From NCBI GenBank assembly GCA_002390705.1, contig DGQA01000003.1, positions 1-22,026 on the forward strand: a stretch of DNA of 22,026 nucleotides, given 5' to 3'. Made by a program: the position numbers and the translations under genes. Origin of the DNA: Actinobacteria bacterium UBA4426 (lineage in GTDB: Bacteria > Actinomycetota > Actinomycetes > S36-B12). Below, piece after piece: positions 16,159 through 22,026 of the stretch (positions within the stretch are counted from its first letter, which is position 1; each line of letters starts with the position of its first letter). The notes beneath the pieces were generated by a model. That model had not been told where the DNA came from and ran no database searches. It saw only the letters and a list, made by a program, of their open reading frames with translations.

Positions 16159-16788
16159 ATGAGCACGCTGCTCCATATCCAAGTTAGCCCAATGGGAGAA
16201 AATTCCATCTCTCTCAGCATTGCCGAGGAATTTCTCAAGGCGTGGAGGCAAACCAATCCCAGCGGAAACATCATCGAGCGCAATCTCGCAACAAACCCGG
16301 TACCCGTGCTGGATGGCGAAGCGATCTTCGCGGATTACACTCCTGCGGCGGACCGACCCGAATCGATGGCGGCAAAGCGTGCGCTCCGCCAGAATCTGAT
16401 CGACGAGATCACCGGGGTTGACGAGATCGTGGTCTCGACACCCCTGTGGAACTGGGGCATCCCGTCACCCCTAAAGGCGTACATCGATCAGATCATCATC
16501 CCCGGCGTCTTGGACGGCAGCGGAGCGAATGGACTTGCCGGCAAGAAAGTGACCGCCATGATTGCCCAGGGCGGTTCGTACAAGACTGGTTCTCCGCGTG
16601 AAGGATGGGACTACGGGTCTGGGTACCTGGAACTTGTCTTTACGGCCTTAGGTTCAACCGACGTTAAGGTTGTGGTTTCTGAATTCGGACTCGCTGGCGT
16701 GGCCCCAGGCATGGAGGACTTCGTCGATGCCAAGTCGTCATCCATCGCTGCTGCGAAGACAGCCGCGCGCGATCGCGCTGCAGCCTGA
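16159..16788 (+). CDS. azoR: FMN-dependent NADH-azoreductase
   Basis: A 209-residue flavodoxin-fold NAD(P)H:quinone/azo reductase of the AzoR family, a cytosolic homodimer in characterised members that reduces quinones and azo dyes by two electrons. Visible features are the FMN phosphate loop region VSPMGENSISLS (residues 9-20), the family signature PLWNWGIPSPLKAYID (95-110; relatives have PMYNFNIPSQLK-YID), and AQGGSY. GAGGAGA precedes the ATG at 16159 by a normal distance; an upstream ATG at 16144 is rejected because it overlaps that site. Codons favour C and G in third position more than the purine genes. It heads a same-strand set with doxX-like and glutamate synthase-like genes. Confidence 0.9.
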   Translation: MSTLLHIQVSPMGENSISLSIAEEFLKAWRQTNPSGNIIERNLATNPVPVLDGEAIFADYTPAADRPESMAAKRALRQNLIDEITGVDEIVVSTPLWNWGIPSPLKAYIDQIIIPGVLDGSGANGLAGKKVTAMIAQGGSYKTGSPREGWDYGSGYLELVFTALGSTDVKVVVSEFGLAGVAPGMEDFVDAKSSSIAAAKTAARDRAAA

Positions 16789-16794
16789 TGCCAT

Positions 16795-16842
16795 CTGAGT
16801 GGCTGGTTCACTAGACAAGTTTCAGGTGATCTAGCCACTCAG
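16795..16842 (+). terminator. Hairpin between azoR and the DoxX-like gene
   Basis: CTGAGTGGCT and AGCCACTCAG are exact ten-base inverted repeats around a 28-base loop, beginning six bases after the azoR stop. Inside, CTAGA and TCTAG can extend an alternative stem. No T tract follows, so it may reduce read-through or protect the azoR mRNA end rather than fully terminate. Confidence 0.5.
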
Positions 16843-16899
16843 TCGTCGACTCACCACTCTCACCAACATGTTGTGACGCAAAAAAAAGAAAGGCAAAAC

Positions 16900-17259
16900 A
16901 TGCATATTCTCACTTACATCCTCGCCGCCGTCTTCGTCCTGGCAGGTGCCATGAAGATGATGCAACCCAAAACCAAGCTTGAAATCAAAATGGCTTGGGT
17001 CAAAGACCTACCTTCCTGGCAGATAAAAGCTATCGGTGCGCTGGAAGCATTGGCTGCCCTCGCCCTGGCGCTACCTCTAATCTTCGACAACGGCCTGATT
17101 CTGGTCCCCTTGGCAGCAACTGGCTTGGTTTTTCTTATGATCGGGGCGATCTTCACCCACGCACGAATCAAGGAAATCCCCATGATCGCGATCCCGGCCG
17201 TCCTTGGCGCCCTCGCCCTATGGGTCGCGATCTGGGGATACACAGATCTCATCAGCTAA
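16900..17259 (+). CDS. DoxX-like family membrane protein
   Basis: A 119-residue protein with four hydrophobic helices: residues about 4-18 (LTYILAAVFVLAGAMKM), 40-60, 65-82 and 92-114. The early LAAVFVLAGAMKM, followed by the KLEIKMAWVKDLPSW loop and IGALEALAALAL, is typical of the DoxX_2 branch. DoxX-like proteins often accompany oxidoreductases; in Bacillus, DoxX-type proteins (CatD, MhqP) are induced with azoreductases by quinones. AAAGG upstream supports the ATG at 16900 over an ATG at 16873. It lies 111 bases after azoR, beyond the hairpin. Confidence 0.85.
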   Translation: MHILTYILAAVFVLAGAMKMMQPKTKLEIKMAWVKDLPSWQIKAIGALEALAALALALPLIFDNGLILVPLAATGLVFLMIGAIFTHARIKEIPMIAIPAVLGALALWVAIWGYTDLIS

Positions 17260-17333
17260 CCCATCAACCCTCTGATAGGGAACCGACTCTCCACTGTGGC
17301 ACTTAGCAGGTCAGCACGTTAAACCGCGTCTTC

Positions 17334-17352
17334 GATCAAAGGAACCTTGATC
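17334..17352 (+). repeat. Imperfect hairpin upstream of the glutamate synthase-like gene
   Basis: GATCAAAGG and CCTTGATC form an eight-pair stem with one bulged A and a two-base loop. It lies in the 246-base gap before the next gene, which otherwise shows only a good ribosome-binding site (AGAAAGG) near its end. It could be a weak terminator or leader structure. Confidence 0.3.
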
Positions 17353-17505
17353 CAGCAAGACTGTCGGCTGCGGGCCCGAGCTGATAGCCACCAAGCGAAT
17401 TCCTATGGCTGACTTCTGAGACCGGATGACCACGACGGCTAGTAGCGCAGCAACCGACTCCAAGTCCACGCAATGCAAATCATGAAACAGGTAGAAAGGT
17501 CCACC

Positions 17506-19071
17506 GTGTCTGATCCAATCATTGCCGCAATCAAACCGATCCCCGTCCAGCTCAGAGCTGGCGAGGAGAAGCACTGGTGTGCTTGCGGTCAGTCCAAAAA
17601 TCAGCCGTTCTGCGATGGCTCCCATGTGGGCACCGAGTTCACTCCCGTATCGTTCTCCCCCGCTGCGGATGCCGAGGCGTTTTTGTGTGCATGCAAGCGA
17701 ACCGGCACGCCTCCCTACTGTGATGGCACCCATGCTCAGATCAGCGACGAATCCGTAGGTACCCATGGCAGCGGCACCGACGCCGCGCAGAAAGTGCCCG
17801 TTGCGGTCGGCCACTCAGCCATGCCGAAAGCCCGCCCGACTCCAGAAGAACCGACGGTTGCGTTCATCCACGAGCTCGCTCACGATGGCCTTTCTAAGAT
17901 GGGTCATCACGGGCCGATGACTTCGATGGGCATTGCACGCAAAGACCTCCCGCATTGGGATGATCTGCAAATCATGGCTGCGCAGATGGCCACAAAGCCG
18001 TTGCTCGACAATGTACCTGTTGGCACCGAACTGATCATCGGACCGCAAGCTGCAAAACCACTTCAACTCGACATTCCCCTGTTCGTCTCCGATATGAGCT
18101 TCGGCGCGCTGTCCGAGGAAGCCAAGGTTGCGCTGGCGTTGGGCGCTGAGCTCGCAGGCACGGGAATTTGCTCTGGGGAAGGCGGGATGTTGCCCGAAGA
18201 GCAGCAGGCAAACACGCGCTACTTCTACGAGCTTGCCAGCGCACAATTCGGTTACCGCGAAGAGCTCCTCCCGCTCGTTCAGGCCTTCCATTTCAAAGGA
18301 GGCCAAGGCGCCAAGACCGGTACCGGAGGACACCTGCCAGGGTCGAAGAACATCGGAAAGATCTCCGAGGTGCGCCAGATTCCAGAAGGAGAGGCGGCTA
18401 TCTCACCATCGACGTTTCCCGACCTGCACACCGCCGAAGACTTCCGACGGTTCGGCGATCGTGTCCGTGAACTCACAGGTGGCATCCCAATCGGGATGAA
18501 ACTGAGCGCAAACCATATCGAAGCGGACATGGGCTTCGCCCTCGAATCCGGTGTTGATTACATCATCTTGGACGGCCGAGGTGGCGGCACCGGAGCGGCA
18601 CCAGAAATGTTCCGCGACCATATCAGCGTCCCGACCATCCCCGCTATTGCACGCGCTCGCCGCTTTCTCGATGAAAACGACGCCGGCGCAGGAGTCACAC
18701 TCATCGCCACTGGTGGACTCCGAGTCCCTGTCGATTTTGTGAAGGCCCTCGCGCTCGGTGCAGACGGCATCGCCTTATCGAACTCGGCCATGCAAGCAGT
18801 GGGGTGTGTCGCGGCCCGGATGTGTAACACCAACAACTGCCCGACCGGGATCGCCACCCAAAAGCCAGAGCTGCGCGCCCGTCTCGACGTCGAAGCTGCT
18901 AGCCAGCGGCTCGCCACGTTTTTCGGCGCTTCCATCGAGCTTATGAGCGTAATGGCTCGCGCGTGTGGCCACGATCATTTGAACAAGTTCGTCAAGACCG
19001 ATCTGGCCACCTGGAATGAACAGATGGCCAAACTCACCGGTGTTAAGTACTCCGGATTCACGTCACCATGA
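17506..19071 (+). CDS. CDGSH iron-sulfur / FMN-binding glutamate synthase-like fusion protein
   Basis: A 521-residue protein. Two CDGSH-type motifs come first: CAC (25-27) with CDGSH (36-40), and CAC (61-63) with CDGTH (72-76), each fitting the three-Cys, one-His [2Fe-2S] pattern. From about residue 120 the protein matches the central and FMN-binding part of glutamate synthase: GGQGAKTGTGGHLPG, GMKLSANHIEADMGFA, ILDGRGGGTGAAP, ATGGLRVP, and Cys434, Cys440 and Cys445 spaced for [3Fe-4S]. The glutaminase domain is absent, so it cannot use glutamine as GltB does; the true substrate is unknown. AGAAAGG six bases before GTG 17506 decides the start. It is third in the azoR-doxX-like set. Confidence 0.88.
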   Translation: MSDPIIAAIKPIPVQLRAGEEKHWCACGQSKNQPFCDGSHVGTEFTPVSFSPAADAEAFLCACKRTGTPPYCDGTHAQISDESVGTHGSGTDAAQKVPVAVGHSAMPKARPTPEEPTVAFIHELAHDGLSKMGHHGPMTSMGIARKDLPHWDDLQIMAAQMATKPLLDNVPVGTELIIGPQAAKPLQLDIPLFVSDMSFGALSEEAKVALALGAELAGTGICSGEGGMLPEEQQANTRYFYELASAQFGYREELLPLVQAFHFKGGQGAKTGTGGHLPGSKNIGKISEVRQIPEGEAAISPSTFPDLHTAEDFRRFGDRVRELTGGIPIGMKLSANHIEADMGFALESGVDYIILDGRGGGTGAAPEMFRDHISVPTIPAIARARRFLDENDAGAGVTLIATGGLRVPVDFVKALALGADGIALSNSAMQAVGCVAARMCNTNNCPTGIATQKPELRARLDVEAASQRLATFFGASIELMSVMARACGHDHLNKFVKTDLATWNEQMAKLTGVKYSGFTSP

Positions 19072-19394
19072 ATTACGCATTGCGACTCGCTGGCCGAACC
19101 AACAATATTACCGCCACAAGCTGAACCCGTCCGCGTCGTTGGCCATAAACGGGATTCAGCTGTGGCCAATCGAACCGGCGCTAACAAGCGAGCATGCCCC
19201 GTGTGTGGGTACGCGTTGGTCAGGTCCACACCCATCAACTGTGCGTTCCTACAATCGGTTTCCACTGTTCATCTGTTTCGACTAGATCATGGATCTAGTC
19301 GAAACAGATGAACAACCACAACAGTTGAGGCTCACGCAATCTAGAATCATTTTTGGGGGGAATATTTTTGGCGTGCACGATGTAGGTTAGTGGG
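19072..19394. other. 323-base interval: zinc-ribbon-like open frame and large palindrome
   Basis: Directly after the glutamate synthase-like stop, the same frame stays open for about 80 codons to a TGA inside the palindrome. It includes NKRACPVCGYALVRS, like the first half of a zinc ribbon as found at the start of some transposases, but has no good start and no second CxxC. I treat it as possible mobile-element debris. The palindrome is listed separately. The last 80 bases carry the promoter of the next gene. Confidence 0.3.
19266..19314. repeat. 49-base palindrome with perfect 23-base arms
   Basis: The left arm (19266-19288, starting TGTTCATCTG) and right arm (19292-19314, ending CAGATGAACA) are exact inverted copies around the three-base loop ATG. 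No T tract follows on either strand. Possible roles are a non-canonical bidirectional terminator for the upstream redox genes, the end of a mobile element, or a protein binding site. Confidence 0.85.
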
Positions 19395-19397
19395 GTG
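19383..19397 (+). promoter_or_regulatory. Probable leaderless promoter of the pentapeptide-repeat gene
   Basis: TAGGTT (19383-19388) is followed by six bases and then GTG at 19395. No ribosome-binding sequence stands at normal distance, and the layout matches purF and the acyltransferase gene. Confidence 0.45.
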
Positions 19398-20078
19398 AGA
19401 GACTTGTTCAGTAGAAATGATAACGCTCGTGCAATAAAGTACGGCTCGAATCTTAGTGGCGCGGACTTAAAAGGCGCGTACCTGACGGGCACGTACCTCA
19501 TACGCGCCATACTGACCGGCGCGTACCTGACCCGCACAAATTTGTCTGGCGCGAATTTGTCTGGCGCGAATTTGTCTGGCGCAACTCTGAACAAGGCGAC
19601 CCTAACGGCGGCGCACCTGACCGGCGCAGACTTGACCGGTGCAAAACTTCGGGGCGCGTACTTACGGGGCGCGTACTTACGGGGCGCGTACTTACGAGGC
19701 GCGTACCTGATCCGAGCCAATTTGGCTGAGTCGGATCTGTCTGGCGCGACCCTAAGTACAGCAACCCTGACCGACGCAGACTTGGAAGGCGCTATTCTGA
19801 TCGACGCAAAAATAATTGACGCAAAGATGCTTGGCGCAACCTTGACTGGCGCAAACCTCAGTGGTGCCAACCTGACAGGCACAAACCTCAGAGGCGTGGA
19901 CTTGACCCGCGTGGACTTGACCCGCGTGGACTTGACCCGCGCAAACCTCAGGGGCGCGAATCTGACCGGCGCGAATCTGACCGGCGCGAATCTGACCGGG
20001 GCGAAACTGACCGCAGTTAAGTGGTCGAACACGACCTGCCCCGACGGCACAGTCACCGACACGGGTTGCCCCAACTAA
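19395..20078 (+). CDS. Pentapeptide repeat protein
   Basis: A 227-residue protein, most of it (about residues 18-205) made of A(D/N/Y)Lxx pentapeptides such as ANLSG, AYLRG, VDLTR and ANLTG, close to 37 units. These fold into a right-handed square beta-helix. The end WSNTTCPDGTVTDTGCPN carries two cysteines in a CPDGT motif that caps many such proteins in bacteria. No signal peptide or membrane helix is visible, so it is likely cytosolic. Some family members mimic DNA and protect gyrase, but nothing here shows that. The DNA holds four blocks of exact 15-base tandem duplications. Start GTG 19395 is supported by the leaderless layout. Confidence 0.92.
   Translation: MRDLFSRNDNARAIKYGSNLSGADLKGAYLTGTYLIRAILTGAYLTRTNLSGANLSGANLSGATLNKATLTAAHLTGADLTGAKLRGAYLRGAYLRGAYLRGAYLIRANLAESDLSGATLSTATLTDADLEGAILIDAKIIDAKMLGATLTGANLSGANLTGTNLRGVDLTRVDLTRVDLTRANLRGANLTGANLTGANLTGAKLTAVKWSNTTCPDGTVTDTGCPN
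19539..19582 (+). repeat. 15-base tandem repeat, block 1
   Basis: Three copies of AATTTGTCTGGCGCG, the last lacking one base match, encoding NLSGA units of the pentapeptide protein. The copies are identical at synonymous positions, which points to recent duplication. Confidence 0.9.
19651..19710 (+). repeat. 15-base tandem repeat, block 2
   Basis: Three exact copies of GGGGCGCGTACTTAC and a fourth with two differences, encoding GAYLR units. Confidence 0.9.
19894..19938 (+). repeat. 15-base tandem repeat, block 3
   Basis: Three exact copies of GCGTGGACTTGACCC, encoding VDLTR units. Confidence 0.9.
19953..19997 (+). repeat. 15-base tandem repeat, block 4
   Basis: Three exact copies of GGCGCGAATCTGACC, encoding GANLT units, 14 bases after block 3. 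Confidence 0.9.
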
Positions 20079-20088
20079 ACGCGGGATA

Positions 20089-20374
20089 GTGACAACAGTT
20101 CCCACTCGGAATTTATCAGCCCGCAACCCCGGCGAGCGTGACCTAAAAATTGCTCACCTGCCTAATCAATTCACCTACGCTATTCCCTTAGCATTTCTAA
20201 AATCATTGGCCGCTGACACCCACGCCACCGAGGCACTCATCGACGAGCATTCAACTCACCGCTGCCGAACCCTTGCAACAGTCGTGGAACGCAAATGTCC
20301 ACCTGCCTCTGATTGCACTGGCAGATTGTTTCTCTCCTGCAGAGCTGAAAGCGAGAGTGCCGTGGTGTAAATAG
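20089..20374 (+). pseudogene. Possible frameshifted small gene
   Basis: This stretch between the pentapeptide gene and the oxidoreductase pair has no intact gene I can support. One plus frame from GTG 20089 gives protein-like sequence up to about FLKSLAADTHATEALIDEHS. The next frame then reads QLTAAEPLQQSWNANVH and ALADCFSPAELKARVPW to a TAG at 20372. Joined by a single-base frameshift near 20250 they make a plausible protein of about 94 residues that I do not recognise. Without the shift each frame becomes unlikely halfway. The gap between genes here is 318 bases. Confidence 0.3.
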
Positions 20375-20396
20375 AATTATGGAAAACGTGTCCGTT

Positions 20397-21455
20397 TCAG
20401 ATTTTCATTCGCTCCCGCGGGGTCATACCTGCGGCGATGTAACACTGATCGATAAACTCCATATGCCGAACAGCCTCGTGCTGATCGGTGATGTTGGTAT
20501 CTGCGCCCTCGCAAATAGCGCGAGTGAGAGCCTCGAGTTGATAGGTGTAAGAGGAACGAGTACCCAAGTCTTCAGTCCGTGATTCGCCATCAACTGTCAC
20601 GGTGAGGCTGCCGTCAACGTGCGGGCGCACAAACGATGGAACCAAGATCCGGCCTTTGGTCCCGAGGATCCGAACCTCCGAGTGGTACTGGTCGTATTCG
20701 CTCACTGATGGATCTGCATCGAGCGCCAGCATGTCGCATCGAGCTATCGCAGAGGCACCGTTCGGGAGCAGGAATCGTGCGGCTAGTTCTGAATCCACTT
20801 TGGACACGTATTCAGCGGACATCGCTGCTGTCAGTTTGGGTTCACCCCCCATAGCTCGGGCAATTGAGCGAACTGCATGCAGGCTATAAACGCCAATGTC
20901 CATCATCGCGCCACCCGAGAGCTCCCACGAAGTACGAAGGTCTTCAACGCCAGGATCTGGCATCACGAACATTGCATCAACGTCGCGTACTTCGCCGATC
21001 TCACCGCTGGTGATGATCTCGAGCATCCGCAGGTATACCGGATGGTAGGCATGGTGAAATGCCTCCATGAAGACCATACCCGTCTCTTCGGCAACGGCCG
21101 CAACGTCACGAGCCTCGTCGGCATTACTTGCAGACGGCTTCTCAGCCAAGACATGCTTACCAGCGCGCAACGCGCGAATATTCCACGGCGCATGCATTCC
21201 GTTAGGCAGCGGGTTATAGACCACGTCGATGTGAGGATCGGCAAGCAAGTCCTCGTACGATTCATGCACTTTTGCAAAGCCATGTTGGGTGGCAAACGCT
21301 TCACCGCGCGCTTTGGTGCGAGCTGCTACCGCAACCAATTCAGCGCCAATGTTGTTAGCTGGCTGGATCACCGCCATGTCGGTAATGCGAGCAGCACCCA
21401 GGACACCAATTCGTAGCGGAGTACTTGTCATGGGGTTGACCGTACCGGACATCAT
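20397..21455 (-). CDS. Gfo/Idh/MocA family oxidoreductase
   Basis: A 352-residue NAD(P)-dependent dehydrogenase for a sugar, inositol or related polyol. The N-terminal Rossmann motif is GVLGAARI (residues 17-24); the signature AEKPSASNADEA (104-115) contains the EKP lysine; and GGAMMDIGVYSLHAVRSI supplies the substrate-side Asp and His typical of the family. The closest family pattern is dimeric dihydrodiol or xylose dehydrogenase type, but substrate is not readable. The first ATG overlaps the upstream reductase stop as ATGA, suggesting coupling. An ATG at 21431 has TACGGT seven bases before it and could be a second, leaderless start giving 344 residues. Confidence 0.9.
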   Translation of the reverse strand: MMSGTVNPMTSTPLRIGVLGAARITDMAVIQPANNIGAELVAVAARTKARGEAFATQHGFAKVHESYEDLLADPHIDVVYNPLPNGMHAPWNIRALRAGKHVLAEKPSASNADEARDVAAVAEETGMVFMEAFHHAYHPVYLRMLEIITSGEIGEVRDVDAMFVMPDPGVEDLRTSWELSGGAMMDIGVYSLHAVRSIARAMGGEPKLTAAMSAEYVSKVDSELAARFLLPNGASAIARCDMLALDADPSVSEYDQYHSEVRILGTKGRILVPSFVRPHVDGSLTVTVDGESRTEDLGTRSSYTYQLEALTRAICEGADTNITDQHEAVRHMEFIDQCYIAAGMTPRERMKI

Positions 21456-22026
21456 CCCAAGCGGGATTGTGATCTCCAGAGGTCAATCGTGGGGGTATCA
21501 ACGGCGAGCGAATCGATAGCCGCAATTTCCGCGGTGCTGAAGTCGAGGTTCCGTACTGCGCCGACGGAATCTTCGAGTTGCGCAGCACTTGAGGCACCTA
21601 CGAGTGAGGTAGTGACCCGAGGATCGCGCAAAGTCCAGGCAATCGCCATCTGCGCAAGGGACTGACCGCGTTCCTTGGCAATAGCCGCAAGACCCTTGAT
21701 CCGATCGAGGGTCTCCCCCGTGACAAGGGATTCGGGATTCAGGCTCTTACCTTGCGTCGCCCGAGATCCTTCCGGGATGCCGCCGACGTACCGATCAGTG
21801 AGCATGCCCTGCGCAAGCGGACTGAACGTGATTGCACCAGCACCCACTTCAGCGAGTGCATCGAGCAACCCATCTTCGATCCAACGATTCAACATGGAAT
21901 AAGAAGGCTGGTGAATCAAAAGCGGCACACCGAGATCTCCCAGAATGCGAGCTGCTTCCAGGGTGCGTGCCGGCGAATATGACGAGATGCCAACGTAGAG
22001 CACTTTTCCTTGCTGCACCGCGGTAG
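21452..22026 (-). CDS. Aldo/keto reductase, YghZ / L-glyceraldehyde 3-phosphate reductase type (partial)
   Basis: The C-terminal 190 residues of an aldo/keto reductase whose start lies beyond the window end. The frame continues to the last base as TAVQQGKVLYVGISSYS. Family features are HQPSYSMLNRW with the NADPH-side region, TFSPLAQGMLTDRY, IPEGSRA, RGQSLAQMAIAW and VGASSAAQLEDSVGA, the cofactor-phosphate loop near the end. The SMLNRWIEDGLL and LAQGMLTDRY-GGIPEGSRA pattern matches YghZ/MgrA proteins, which reduce L-glyceraldehyde 3-phosphate and other aldehydes. The catalytic Asp-Tyr-Lys-His are outside the visible part except for what follows the beta-6 strand. It is the first gene of a coupled pair with the Gfo/Idh/MocA gene. 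Confidence 0.9.
   Translation of the reverse strand, partial: TAVQQGKVLYVGISSYSPARTLEAARILGDLGVPLLIHQPSYSMLNRWIEDGLLDALAEVGAGAITFSPLAQGMLTDRYVGGIPEGSRATQGKSLNPESLVTGETLDRIKGLAAIAKERGQSLAQMAIAWTLRDPRVTTSLVGASSAAQLEDSVGAVRNLDFSTAEIAAIDSLAVDTPTIDLWRSQSRLG

Noticed and set aside
17506..19071. Reading this gene as a true glutamate synthase large subunit (gltB)
   Set aside because: It lacks the glutaminase domain and the GltB C-terminal repeat domain, is about a third of the length, and carries CDGSH motifs instead.
19539..19997. Regular short repeats that could suggest a CRISPR array
   Set aside because: The units are 15 bases, directly abutting, in codon register and encode pentapeptides; there are no spacers.
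19295..20074. A 259-codon minus-strand open frame, and two more long minus-strand frames, across the pentapeptide gene
   Set aside because: The 15-base repeats are a multiple of three and contain no stop in several frames, so antisense frames stay open automatically. The product is a low-complexity FAPVR-type repeat and the plus-strand frame has the real family signature.
1..22026. tRNA, rRNA, riboswitches, origin or attachment sites
   Set aside because: No cloverleaf with a GTTCGA-type arm, no rRNA segment and no recognisable riboswitch core was seen on either strand by eye; a covariance-model search would be needed to exclude small RNAs.

Overview
This window looks like a chromosomal segment of an actinobacterium (Actinomycetota) with mid-range GC. 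The evidence is the protein families and their order. purS, purQ and purL are followed by a small sterol-carrier-like gene, purF, purM, a DUF3073 gene, a branched-chain amino acid dehydrogenase (vdh type) and a bldC-type regulator. From memory, Streptomyces coelicolor has the same purM, DUF3073, vdh, bldC order. Genus cannot be decided from sequence alone. I saw no rRNA, tRNA or CRISPR array.

Bases 1-9280 are ordinary core genome. They hold the 3' end of galE, de novo purine genes in two coupled groups (purS-purQ-purL-SCP_3, then purF-purM), then DUF3073 and the amino acid dehydrogenase on the minus strand, and bldC and a PlsC-type acyltransferase on the plus strand. Several genes in the window start at a GTG or ATG six bases after a TANNNT-like hexamer. 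This is the layout expected for leaderless mRNAs.

Bases 9277-15890 are more variable: a secreted nuclease with two lamin-tail domains, a small Ca2+/cation antiporter, a DUF805 membrane protein, two unassigned small proteins, a 14-helix DHA2 drug exporter and a Pr6Pr-type membrane protein. Intergenic stretches are longer here and some carry open-frame debris.

Bases about 15986-19314 form the most distinctive part, with codons ending in C or G more often than in the purine genes. An azoreductase (azoR), a DoxX-like membrane protein and a protein joining two CDGSH iron-sulfur motifs to the FMN/Fe-S part of glutamate synthase follow a near-consensus promoter overlapped by inverted TAGTTGA-type half-sites. 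A probable transporter-gene remnant lies upstream, and a 49-base palindrome with 23-base arms lies downstream. I read this as an imported, regulated redox or electrophile/quinone-response cassette. The gene identities are well supported; the joint function is inference.

Bases 19395-22026 hold a pentapeptide-repeat protein gene grown by 15-base tandem duplications, a possible decayed gene, and a minus-strand pair of an aldo/keto reductase (cut by the window end) and a Gfo/Idh/MocA oxidoreductase, coupled by overlapping stop and start codons.
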